In this document: positions 16,704-24,798 of the stretch, piece after piece
Layout: each line of letters starts with the position of its first letter
How positions within the stretch are numbered: the first letter of the stretch is position 1
Source: Xanthomarina sp. F1114
GTDB lineage: Bacteria; Bacteroidota; Bacteroidia; Flavobacteriales; Flavobacteriaceae
Direction of reading: 5' to 3'
Assembly: GCF_026410255.1 (NCBI RefSeq)
Contig: NZ_JAPMLL010000008.1
Location: forward strand, 121,455-185,454
DNA length: 64,000 bases
Translations under genes and position numbers: made by a program
The notes under the pieces: generated by a model
Database searches by the model: none
What the model saw: only the letters and a program-made list of their open reading frames with translations
What the model was told of the DNA's origin: nothing

Positions 16704-16733
16704 TTTCTCTGTGCTGCTCTGCGCATCTCTGTG
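16704..16733. repeat. right flank of GxxExxY gene: three degenerate 10-nt CTCTGTG-like units
   Basis: TTTCTCTGTG, CTGCTCTGCG and CATCTCTGTG are spaced exactly 10 bases. Reverse-complemented they become CACAGAG-type units like those at 16263-16302. Confidence 0.8.
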
Positions 16734-16742
16734 TAATTGCTT

Positions 16743-17510
16743 ATGAAAAAAACATTCAAAATAATACTAAACACCATCCCAAGACCCATTCTTATTAGAT
16801 TAAGTTATGTGGCTAGACCTGTTTTAGAATTATTTTTAAAAGGAGACACTTTTACAGATCCTATTGATGGGAAACAATTTAAAAGCTTTTTACCTTATGG
16901 TTACGGTAAGCAAAGAAACAATGTGCTTTCGCCATCAACTTTAAGTTTGGAGAGACATAGATTATTGTGGTTGTATTTAAAAAGCGATACAGAGTTTTTT
17001 TCTAAACATCTTAAAGTCCTTCATTTTGCACCCGAACAAGCCTTTTACAAGCGTTTTAGAAAACTTAAGAATTTAGAATATATTACCACCGACCTTAATT
17101 CTCCCTTAGCAGATGTAAAAGCAGATATTTGCAATCTTCCATTTAAAAATAACGAATTTGATGTGATACTCTGTAATCATGTTTTAGAGCATATTCCAGA
17201 CGATACTAAAGCTATGGAAGAATTATACAGAATATTAAAACCTGGAGGTTTTGGTGTGTTTCAGATTCCACAAGACTTATCTAGAGCCGAAACTTTTGAA
17301 GACGATAGCATTACTGATAAAAAAGAACGAGCCGCTATTTTTGGGCAGTACGACCACGTTAGAATCTATGGCCGTGATTATTTTGATAAGCTTCGTAAAA
17401 TAGGATTCACTGTTCAGGAAGTTGATTATACTGCAAGTCTTTTAAAGGAAGAAATAACAAGGTATTGTTTAGCAAAGGGAGAAATTATTCCTATAGTTTA
17501 TAAAAACTAA
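16743..17510 (+). CDS. class I SAM-dependent methyltransferase
   Basis: A 255-residue methyltransferase. I use the ATG at 16743; a TTG two codons upstream is less likely. The N-terminal ~90 residues are a basic helical region, and the Rossmann-like part follows: VLHFAPEQAFY (motif I region), ITTDLNSPLADVKADICNLPF, DVILCNHVLEHIPDD (motif with His-Val-Leu-Glu-His, as in the methyltransferase type 11 group) and LKPGGFGVFQIP. The substrate is unknown. The right-hand repeat block of the GxxExxY gene ends 9 bases before the start, so the original promoter may have been displaced. Confidence 0.85.
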   Translation: MKKTFKIILNTIPRPILIRLSYVARPVLELFLKGDTFTDPIDGKQFKSFLPYGYGKQRNNVLSPSTLSLERHRLLWLYLKSDTEFFSKHLKVLHFAPEQAFYKRFRKLKNLEYITTDLNSPLADVKADICNLPFKNNEFDVILCNHVLEHIPDDTKAMEELYRILKPGGFGVFQIPQDLSRAETFEDDSITDKKERAAIFGQYDHVRIYGRDYFDKLRKIGFTVQEVDYTASLLKEEITRYCLAKGEIIPIVYKN

Positions 17511-17528
17511 AATCTTAAAGAAAAGATA

Positions 17529-18509
17529 TTAACTCTCAGGGAACCCATTTAAAGATAACGTTTCAAATTCTTTATTATCATTTTCAAAAATTAAAAAGAC
17601 CTTAAGTTCCGGATGCGATTTCAAGAATTCTTTTACGCCATCGACCCCCATTGCTTTAAAAGCGGTTGCATAAGCATCGGCAATCATACAATCTTCGGCA
17701 ATTACGGAAATACTTAACAAATTAGTTTTACTAGGATATCCTGTTTTTGCATCGATAATATGAGAGTACTTATTCCCATCCTCATCGACTTTATACTTTC
17801 TATAAGTTCCTGAAGTAGCCATAGATTCATCGTGAATAGAAATAGCTTTTAAAACAGATTGCTCGCTATCAAAATGAGGTTGCTCTACTCCTACTTTCCA
17901 AGGCGCTTGCTTTTCAATATTTTGACCTTTAGCTCGAATTTCGCCTCCTATCTCGACCAAGTAATTAGAGATGTTTTTGCTTTCTAAAAACCAACCAATA
18001 ACATCCACACCATAGCCTTTAGCAATGGCATTAAAATCTATAAATGTATTTGGATTTTGCTTTTCAATAGTTAAGGCTTTTCTTGTTACTTTATCTAAGC
18101 CAACACTTAGCATTAAACTATCAATTTTTACACTGTCTAGGCTTTTAATTGCACCTTCTGGACCAAAATCCCATGCATTAACAACGGCTCCAATACTCGG
18201 ATCGAAAATGCCTTCGGTTTTTATATAAATATCTTTTGAAGCATCAAAAACATGGGCAAAATGTTCATCTATTGTATTTGACTCGTTATTGTTTAATCTT
18301 GAAATATCTGAATTTGTTTGATAAGTAGACATGGATTTATTGATAACAAAAAATAAGCTATCAAACTCTTTTTGATAATCGATATCAGAATCGTAAATAA
18401 CGGAATAACTCGTACCAAAAACCTCACCTGCTAATCGGGTGTTTTTAGGCTCTTGTTTACACGAAACTATGAATACTGTTAGAGTGATTAGTAAAATAAA
18501 ATTCTTCAT
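17529..18509 (-). CDS. apbE: FAD:protein FMN transferase (ApbE), lipoprotein
   Basis: This periplasm-facing enzyme transfers FMN from FAD to a threonine in target proteins such as NqrB and NqrC. The 326-residue protein begins with a lipoprotein signal peptide (Cys17 in FIVSCKQEP). Family hallmarks visible are SRLN, FDPSIGAVVNAWDFG, DFNAIAKGYGVD (conserved lysine/glycine loop), VEIGGEIRAKG and SHIIDAKTGYPS. The NQR operon it would serve lies 10.6 kb away on the same strand, with an accessory block between. The small gene upstream (18570-18947) is 60 bases away and probably shares its transcript. Confidence 0.95.
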   Translation of the reverse strand: MKNFILLITLTVFIVSCKQEPKNTRLAGEVFGTSYSVIYDSDIDYQKEFDSLFFVINKSMSTYQTNSDISRLNNNESNTIDEHFAHVFDASKDIYIKTEGIFDPSIGAVVNAWDFGPEGAIKSLDSVKIDSLMLSVGLDKVTRKALTIEKQNPNTFIDFNAIAKGYGVDVIGWFLESKNISNYLVEIGGEIRAKGQNIEKQAPWKVGVEQPHFDSEQSVLKAISIHDESMATSGTYRKYKVDEDGNKYSHIIDAKTGYPSKTNLLSISVIAEDCMIADAYATAFKAMGVDGVKEFLKSHPELKVFLIFENDNKEFETLSLNGFPES

Positions 18510-18569
18510 AGTAATCTGTTTTTATAGTTTGATAAAGTTGCTTATTTAGCAAAAAGAAGGAAAGACATC

Positions 18570-18947
18570 TTAGTTTAAATTTGATTCAATTACTTGAATA
18601 CCGTTGTATTCTATTAAGTAATCTTCGTTTAAATAAATAGGTAAATCTTCTCCATCAGGATTTCCTAAACCTACTCCGGCGTACAATACTTTAGCATCTT
18701 TTTCCATAGCATGTTTCTTAAAAGACTCCATCCAAATTACATCGTAATTATTTGGATTTTCCGGAAGAATTACTGCCCTTACAATTACAAAAAAATATTG
18801 CTTTTTTTGATCCATACACACAAATTGTGGATGCCTTTTTAGTTTGCTATTAACTGCTATAAACTCGAAACCACGCTCTTCTAATTCTTTACCAACATGG
18901 TTCATGGCTAAATAATGTAGTTCCTGTTCTGAGAGTGCTTTTTTCAT
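18570..18947 (-). CDS. conserved 125-residue protein, putative NQR-locus partner
   Basis: A small, soluble, mixed alpha/beta protein with no signal peptide or membrane segment. I remember relatives next to apbE and nqr genes in Flavobacteriaceae, sometimes labelled NQR subunit F; that label is wrong here, since it lacks iron-sulfur cysteines and flavin motifs and the true nqrF is at 29111-30421. It lies directly upstream of apbE, so it may act in flavinylation or NQR assembly; this is inference. Its TAATTTTG promoter box ends 4 bases before the ATG, implying a leaderless mRNA. Confidence 0.65.
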   Translation of the reverse strand: MKKALSEQELHYLAMNHVGKELEERGFEFIAVNSKLKRHPQFVCMDQKKQYFFVIVRAVILPENPNNYDVIWMESFKKHAMEKDAKVLYAGVGLGNPDGEDLPIYLNEDYLIEYNGIQVIESNLN

Positions 18948-18951
18948 ATTG

Positions 18952-18959
18952 CAAAATTA
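18952..18959 (-). promoter_or_regulatory. -7 promoter box of the apbE transcript
   Basis: TAATTTTG on the minus strand, separated from the ATG by CAAT only, the same geometry as at tatA. Confidence 0.5.
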
Positions 18960-19048
18960 CTATTTATAAATGGGTATTGAAAAAAATTAAAAATTGTTTA
19001 ACTTCATAATCAAGCTAACAAAAAAATTGTGATGTTCTTAGCTATATA

Positions 19049-19086
19049 ACAATAAAAACCAACTATAGCCTGTTGGTTTTTATTGT
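19049..19086. terminator. strong bidirectional terminator
   Basis: A perfect 15-bp stem (ACAATAAAAACCAAC and complement) with an 8-nt loop, and A/T runs in both arms. It ends the lipoprotein gene at 19130 on the minus strand and isolates the apbE transcript from the accessory block. Confidence 0.85.
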
Positions 19087-19129
19087 TTTGTGTTTTACAA
19101 ATTAGCCTTATGCTAATTCCTTTAATCTT

Positions 19130-20278
19130 TTAATTTGTTAAGCAAAAATTATCGAATCCCAAATACATTTTACCGTAGTGGTTAAAAGGCTGATGAGAAT
19201 TTGTTATCATGATATGATTAATACCATTAACAGGAAAGGTTAAGACTCCTGTATCGATAGAGAAACTGGCATTTTCCCATATGTTTGTTGTACTAGCTGA
19301 GATAGTAACTTCCCCCAGAAACACGGTATTTGCAGCTCCAAATAAATCTATATTAGAAGGCATTGAAAGTCCTGTTGGCGATGTAGGCAACGGATTTGAG
19401 TTTGGATGATAGACTCCATAAACTCCTACTTTAACATCGTTTGTACTTGCACAAGTTCCAGACATATTCGAATAATCGAAAGTTAAATTATAAATCCCTG
19501 TGTTTTGGTTTATGGAAGCTGTTAGCTCGTTAAACATACCTTCTCGATATGTGCTATCTCGATTTGGATTTGTTGAATTCTCTATCCACATTCCGGCAAA
19601 AACACCAGATTGCGGGGTTGGACCAACAAAACAGGACGATCCGTAATTGGTAGTATTATCATCAAATAAGTCAGCTAAACTAGCAGAACTCCAAAGCGCT
19701 TTCCAAAAATTAGCCAGGTTTATGTCTTGGTCTACTTGAGCATTTGGATTTCCTGTCACACTTTCAAAATCGCCATTTTGTATAAATCCAGGGCAAGTAT
19801 TTAACACTAGGTTTTGAACACATTCGCAACTATCGCTTACAAATCCGTCATCAATACCATCGTTATTAGAATCGCAGGCATCTCCAAAATTTAGTTGTAA
19901 ATCTTCACAATCAAAAAGCTCTGTTTCTTCAAGACACTCGCAAGAATCGTTTACAATTCCATTAAGCATGCCATCGCCGTTTGCATCACATGCATTACCA
20001 ATGTTTAATTGAAGGTCTTCGCAATCAAAACCTGCACCAGCAGAATTACATTGGCAGTATTCAGTAACGGTTCCATCGTAAATTCCATCACCGTTTGAAT
20101 CGCATGCATCTCCAAAATCAAGCTGTAATCCTTCACAATCAAAAGATTCATCATAGCCACAAACATCATCTTTGCTACATGCAGTTAACATGATAAAAAA
20201 GCCTACAAATAAGAGTTTGATTAAAGTAAGATTTCGTTGTTTTATTAATTTATACATGTTTTTATATCTAGTTTTCAT
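19130..20278 (-). CDS. lipoprotein with three Cys/Asp-rich repeats and a C-terminal beta domain
   Basis: A 382-residue predicted lipoprotein: hydrophobic signal and lipobox with Cys34 (MLTACSKDD). Residues about 47-153 hold three tandem units of 37-38 residues, each reading FDCE-x-LQL-x-x-G-x-ACD-x-N-x-DG, then a Cys-x-Cys pair. The DxNxDG segments look like calcium-binding loops of the thrombospondin type 3/dockerin kind, and each unit has four cysteines. Residues about 160-382 form an unassigned beta-rich domain beginning NGDFES, reminiscent of carbohydrate-binding modules. An alternative start is the Met at residue 8. Function unknown; a surface adhesin or binding protein is an inference. 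The OmpA-family gene upstream on the same strand may be functionally linked. Confidence 0.7.
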   Translation of the reverse strand: MKTRYKNMYKLIKQRNLTLIKLLFVGFFIMLTACSKDDVCGYDESFDCEGLQLDFGDACDSNGDGIYDGTVTEYCQCNSAGAGFDCEDLQLNIGNACDANGDGMLNGIVNDSCECLEETELFDCEDLQLNFGDACDSNNDGIDDGFVSDSCECVQNLVLNTCPGFIQNGDFESVTGNPNAQVDQDINLANFWKALWSSASLADLFDDNTTNYGSSCFVGPTPQSGVFAGMWIENSTNPNRDSTYREGMFNELTASINQNTGIYNLTFDYSNMSGTCASTNDVKVGVYGVYHPNSNPLPTSPTGLSMPSNIDLFGAANTVFLGEVTISASTTNIWENASFSIDTGVLTFPVNGINHIMITNSHQPFNHYGKMYLGFDNFCLTN

Positions 20279-20298
20279 TTTTCTGATTCTTTTTGGTT

Positions 20299-20332
20299 AA
20301 AACAGAGCAGCAATTAACAACTGCCCTGTTTT
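20299..20332 (-). terminator. probable terminator of the OmpA-family gene
   Basis: A 12-bp stem with one mismatch (AAAACAGxGCAG and complement) followed by TTTT on the minus strand, between the OmpA-family stop codon and the lipoprotein gene. Confidence 0.55.
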
Positions 20333-20368
20333 GATTATTGATTAATAGCAGATTTACTCTTTTAGGTT

Positions 20369-22189
20369 TTAAAAACAAATAACTTTAAATTCTGTTCTTC
20401 GGTTAATACGGTGTTCGTCATCTGTACATGGCACGTTATTAGCACATTTTTTGTTCTTCAATTCGCTTTCACCTGCACCCCGAGCAATTAATCTATCTTT
20501 AGAGATACCACGATTAACTATATAGTTTACAGTTGCATCTGCACGACGTTGAGACAGTTTCTGGTTATAAGCATCTGAACCTTGACTATCCGTGTGAGAC
20601 GACATTTCTACCTGTATATGTGGATTATCTGTCATTAATTTAACAATGCGCTCTAAATCTGGAATTGCTGCCGGTAAAATTTCAGCTTTATCTAAATCGA
20701 AATTAATATTGTCTAATTTGATGGCCTTTCCGCAAGGATCTACGCACATTTCAAAATCTATAAATAACGTATCATCTCGATTATAAGCGTCTGTAGAAAT
20801 CTCTACTTCATTAGAATAATAGCCATCTTTTCTACCTTTTAAGGTATAACTAGATACTTGTTTTAAATGGAACATGAAATCGCCTTCCATATTAGAGATT
20901 GTGTTTTTTAATTCAGAATTTACACTATCTTTCAATTGGATATCTACATTTTGAATTCCTTGTTCGACATTACATTCTACCACTCGTCCTTTTAGAATAA
21001 AATTTTGATTGGTATATAGTATTTCTTTTTGAATTCCACCACTCTCTTTTCTACAGTCTTTAAACGCTTCTTTAGAAAGAATTTCATCTTCCAGATTTAC
21101 GTTATATAGCTTTCCACTAATTATATAGTTGTCTTCCATGACATCTTTAAACACTACAACACCATAAGAATTTGTTGTTCCACTTTGTACGATTTGTCCG
21201 TTTTCATCTTTTAAAACAATATCTGTTTCTGGTAGAATATTACCTGTAAATTTATCTCTAGCGGTAATTGTTAATCCACAACCACAGGTGTTACAGCAAT
21301 TAGGCACATGATTTTCTAAACAGACTGGACATAGGTCTTCTGTTTCGGCTACAGGTTCTTTAGGCGTTTCCTTTTTGTTAAGTTTATAAGTAACCCCCAC
21401 AAACGCACCTATGGATGAGATGTCGCATTCACAAGGTTCTGAACGCCTTAAGGTATTACCATCTATTACAGTTACTGTTTCTTTTGTAGCTAAAGCCTGT
21501 TCTGAAAATGGCATATAACTTGTAGAAACACCCATTTCGATAGCTTCTTTTGCTCCAAAATGCTTCATATAATACCCTCCCAGATTTATACCTAGATTTT
21601 CATTTAAGAAATAAGTAAAACGCAATTGACCTTTGGCAGATAGTACGGCAGCATCTTTATAACCAGCATGAAAATTTAAAAGATAGGAGTTGGAAGTTGT
21701 AGAAACACCTTCTAAATAAGTACGTCCTCCTTTTACAGATGCCAACCCAATACGTGTATTAAGTTCTGCTTTAAATGTTCCAGATTGAGTTCTATATTGT
21801 AGATTTGGTCCCACACCATAGAACATTCTAGTTACTTTATCTTCACTTAAATTAAAGCTATTTATAGGTGTAGATAAATCGGATTCATAGAGGTTTGAAG
21901 TAGGATAGGTGCTTTCTGGACTATTGGTTATATAATCGATGTCTGCACCTAGACCAAACCAGTTCCAGTAATAGTCTACAGAAACACCAAAACCTGGACC
22001 ACTCTTATAATCTATATAAGGGGTATTATTATTAAATGAAGGAGAATCGAAGCCTACTCTTGGACTAATTTGAAAGTAATTATAGTCTAAAGACGAGTTT
22101 TCAACGATGTCTGATTTTTCTTGAGCCATGGAAAAATATCCATTGGTTAATAGCAAAAGCATGACTATTATTTTTGCAAAATTTTTCAT
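20369..22189 (-). CDS. OmpA-family outer membrane protein with Cys-rich linker
   Basis: A 606-residue envelope protein. Order: signal peptide (1-22), an outer membrane beta-barrel-like region (about 35-270), a cysteine cluster (Cys287, 290, 298, 299, 302, 304; CPVC...CCNTCGC), two beta-sandwich modules (about 306-390 and 398-485), and an OmpA C-terminal domain (about 494-606) with the peptidoglycan-binding residues Asp534 (SSHTDSQGS) and Arg549 (LSQRRA). It would tie the outer membrane to the cell wall. The cysteine cluster resembles a zinc ribbon, which is unusual outside the cytoplasm. It belongs to the accessory block between apbE and nqrF. Confidence 0.87.
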   Translation of the reverse strand: MKNFAKIIVMLLLLTNGYFSMAQEKSDIVENSSLDYNYFQISPRVGFDSPSFNNNTPYIDYKSGPGFGVSVDYYWNWFGLGADIDYITNSPESTYPTSNLYESDLSTPINSFNLSEDKVTRMFYGVGPNLQYRTQSGTFKAELNTRIGLASVKGGRTYLEGVSTTSNSYLLNFHAGYKDAAVLSAKGQLRFTYFLNENLGINLGGYYMKHFGAKEAIEMGVSTSYMPFSEQALATKETVTVIDGNTLRRSEPCECDISSIGAFVGVTYKLNKKETPKEPVAETEDLCPVCLENHVPNCCNTCGCGLTITARDKFTGNILPETDIVLKDENGQIVQSGTTNSYGVVVFKDVMEDNYIISGKLYNVNLEDEILSKEAFKDCRKESGGIQKEILYTNQNFILKGRVVECNVEQGIQNVDIQLKDSVNSELKNTISNMEGDFMFHLKQVSSYTLKGRKDGYYSNEVEISTDAYNRDDTLFIDFEMCVDPCGKAIKLDNINFDLDKAEILPAAIPDLERIVKLMTDNPHIQVEMSSHTDSQGSDAYNQKLSQRRADATVNYIVNRGISKDRLIARGAGESELKNKKCANNVPCTDDEHRINRRTEFKVICF

Positions 22190-22439
22190 TATACAGGAAT
22201 TCTTTTTAAGTTATTTACACTTATATAAAGAAGATGTATAAATTGTTACCCCGTATTTTTTAAAACAGCAATTAATAATTATATCATGTTTATCTAACCG
22301 CGACAAACAGATTGCATAAGCCATTTTTTAATTTTTTTAAAAGAATGAGATGAATTCTTTCCGTGTTAAAACGACATAAAAAAATCTGTAACTATATTAT
22401 AATTAGTATCTTAATGCTTGAATTCAAAATGCTAATACT

Positions 22440-22898
22440 ATGAAAACTACAAAAAGACTAGACTTAGCCTTAGAAAAACTATATACGGCTTTTCAAAATA
22501 ACAGCTTAAATCCAGAGTGCTGTATGCAATGTGCTGTTGGAAATATATTAGACAACAACGATTCCTGGAAGCATCTTTCGGATCAACATGGATCTACAAA
22601 TTTAAATTATGTAGGTTTGGTCAATCAGAATCTTGGAAAGAAATTTAACGGGTACTCACCTGTAGAATTACTTCAAATAGAAGCAGAATTTTTAAAAGCT
22701 TGCGGCTATCAGCTTCCACTTCATTATAAAAATAGAAGACCAAAAAATCCAACAGATAAAGATGTACTTTTTATTGGACTATCTGCTGTGGTTAAATTTT
22801 TATGTAAATTGGATAGACTTCCAGATATTCTAGATTGCACAGAATTGTTTCAGTATGAGATTAAAAATAATTCTAATACGGAGTTAGTTCTATCTTAA
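22440..22898 (+). CDS. conserved CCxxC protein of unknown function
   Basis: A 152-residue soluble protein with an N-terminal motif NPECCMQCAVGNILDN (Cys27, Cys28, Cys31) and two or three further cysteines (ACGYQL, FLCKLD, LDCTEL). No signal peptide or membrane helix. I remember related proteins in Flavobacteriaceae but know no function; automated labels linking them to NQR are not supported by any iron-sulfur or flavin motif here. The cysteines suggest metal or redox chemistry, which is inference. It is divergent from the OmpA-family gene; the 250-base gap between them shows no clear -7 box. Confidence 0.65.
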   Translation: MKTTKRLDLALEKLYTAFQNNSLNPECCMQCAVGNILDNNDSWKHLSDQHGSTNLNYVGLVNQNLGKKFNGYSPVELLQIEAEFLKACGYQLPLHYKNRRPKNPTDKDVLFIGLSAVVKFLCKLDRLPDILDCTELFQYEIKNNSNTELVLS

Positions 22899-22979
22899 CC
22901 CCTTTATTTAGCAAATTATATTAAATTTAATTGATGACATTGTTAAGGTGTTTCGATGTGTTTATATAACACAGAAATT

Positions 22980-24122
22980 ATGAAACCTTTACACTACTTC
23001 TACTCCATTCTAGTTCTACTATTAATTTACTCTTGTGGAGAAAACCAAGAGAACTCAGAACTTCCGGAATACCGTTTCCAAACAGACAATAATATTTCTA
23101 ATCCAGAACCTATTCCTATTCAGGATAAGCGAAAAAAACATGGCTTAAAGCCTTATTATGTTATGAATAAGCAGTTTGGAATGCCAGTTGGAGCCATGCC
23201 TATTCCTGGTAATTGGGAAAAAAAAGAACAGAATTCTAAAAACATATATTTTGCAGATCCAAATGGCGTAGAGGTTTATGGAGAAGTTTCTAATTCCTTT
23301 TTTTATTCAAATAGTCCAGAAAGAAATCAATACACCTTACAAACTGGAAGTCAGGTAAAACCTGTAAAAAGTATTCAACGTTTAATAGAAGAAGAATTAA
23401 AACCTTTGGTAGAAGCTGAAGGCTACAGGTTTAAAAACCAATTTCCATTACCACAATTAGCACAATTTGACAATCGGTTTAATAGTTATCTGTTTAAATC
23501 TACTCCAGAACAAAGACAAAACGATTGCATAGTAACAGAATGGGAAAACTCTGAAGGCAAATCAATGATGGTTATTGTAAGATATTATATTGCGCAATAC
23601 ACCAGTATAGGAGGTTTGGATTGGGGATATACTTTAAACAGTTTAACGGCTCCAAAATCTGAATTTGAAAATGCCAAAAATGCTTATATTAATTCTTTAG
23701 TTAATTTTGAAATAAACCCTAAATGGGTGCAAGCACATAATCAATATTATGCGCATTTAGCACAACAAAATAATAGTAGACATCAACAACGTATGGCAAA
23801 TATCCAGGCGCAAGGAGAGCAAATTCGAGCAGCTGGTAGAGCTAGCAGCCAAGCTTTAGACAATCAATATAATTCATGGAGACGTAGACAGGCAAGTTCA
23901 GATGCGAGTCATTCCAATTATATAGATGGAATTTATGAAAGGAGAAATATGGCAGATCCTTCTGGAAATACCTATAAAATTGAGGGTTACGAAAACAATG
24001 TTTGGATGAATAATAACAACGAATATATTGCAACCGATAATTCTTTATACAATCCAAACATAGATAATACCACAAACGATTATAATTGGCAGCAGTTAGA
24101 AGAATCTGGTTATGATTACTAA
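22980..24122 (+). CDS. lipoprotein of unknown function
   Basis: The ATG at 22980 gives a clean lipoprotein signal (YSILVLLLIYSCGEN, Cys19); an ATG at 22956 would only add eight residues before it. The 380-residue protein has a beta-rich N-terminal domain (about 60-235), a Gln/Ala/Arg-rich stretch likely to be a coiled coil (about 250-305), and an Asn/Tyr-rich C-terminus with the pattern DPSGNTYKIEGY...VWMNNNNEYI. No family recognised with certainty. It precedes the sigma factor operon by 81 bases on the same strand and could be part of its envelope-sensing context; this is inference. Confidence 0.65.
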   Translation: MKPLHYFYSILVLLLIYSCGENQENSELPEYRFQTDNNISNPEPIPIQDKRKKHGLKPYYVMNKQFGMPVGAMPIPGNWEKKEQNSKNIYFADPNGVEVYGEVSNSFFYSNSPERNQYTLQTGSQVKPVKSIQRLIEEELKPLVEAEGYRFKNQFPLPQLAQFDNRFNSYLFKSTPEQRQNDCIVTEWENSEGKSMMVIVRYYIAQYTSIGGLDWGYTLNSLTAPKSEFENAKNAYINSLVNFEINPKWVQAHNQYYAHLAQQNNSRHQQRMANIQAQGEQIRAAGRASSQALDNQYNSWRRRQASSDASHSNYIDGIYERRNMADPSGNTYKIEGYENNVWMNNNNEYIATDNSLYNPNIDNTTNDYNWQQLEESGYDY

Positions 24123-24203
24123 AATTTTCATTTGGTCTTATTAAAATACACTTCGTCAAATATGATATGATTTATTCCAACTTTCTATTATCTTTAATTT
24201 AAG

Positions 24204-24794
24204 ATGCAGAAAATTGAATCCCAATTGAATACAGAGACAGAAAGCACTCAAATTATTGAGTTAATTAAAATAAATGATGAAGGTGTTTTAAAAACCTTGT
24301 ACCATAGCAATTTTCATAAAATTGAAGCTTTTATATTAAAAAACAGTGGCACAAAGGAGCAGGCAAAAGACATTTTCCAAGAAGCTTTTATTGCCGTTTG
24401 GAAAAATGTAAAAACCAATAAGTTTCAAGCCCAAACCAATCATTCTATAAATGGTTATTTATATACCATTTCTAAAAATAAATGGATGGATTATTTAAGA
24501 TCAAAACATCATAAAAAGACGGTGGTTACTTCTAAATTAAATCACTTTGAGATATCTGATAAAAATGCTTTAGACAAAGACGATGACATTTTAAAAGAAA
24601 ATCGATTACAAGGTGTCATGGAAGCTTTTAAAAGTTTGGGCTTGCCATGTAAAAATTTATTAACAAAGTTTTATTTTGAAAAGAAATCTATGAATATAAT
24701 TGCCAAAGAACTGCAATTAGATCCCGCATCTGCTAGGAATAAAAAATACAGATGCATGAAAAAATTAAGAGAATTAGCCCTGAAAGACAATTAA
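24204..24794 (+). CDS. ECF-like sigma-70 family RNA polymerase sigma factor
   Basis: A 196-residue sigma factor with only regions 2 and 4. Region 2 (about 25-95) contains AKDIFQEAFIAVWKN and the DNA-melting segment INGYLYTISKNKWMDYLR; region 4 (about 125-185) contains the helix-turn-helix MNIIAKELQLDPASARNKKYRCMKKL. It lies 4 bases before an anti-sigma-like membrane gene and should control this operon, probably including itself. Upstream, TATCTTTA differs by one base from the -7 consensus (24189-24196). Its targets are unknown. Confidence 0.88.
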   Translation: MQKIESQLNTETESTQIIELIKINDEGVLKTLYHSNFHKIEAFILKNSGTKEQAKDIFQEAFIAVWKNVKTNKFQAQTNHSINGYLYTISKNKWMDYLRSKHHKKTVVTSKLNHFEISDKNALDKDDDILKENRLQGVMEAFKSLGLPCKNLLTKFYFEKKSMNIIAKELQLDPASARNKKYRCMKKLRELALKDN

Positions 24795-24798
24795 TAGA

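Noticed and set aside
18570..18947. NQR subunit F for the 125-residue gene
   Set aside because: It lacks ferredoxin cysteines and flavin or nucleotide motifs; the genuine nqrF is at 29111-30421.
19820..20140. CRISPR-like regular repeats
   Set aside because: The periodicity is in codons of a lipoprotein gene (three units of 37-38 residues), not identical DNA repeats with unique spacers.
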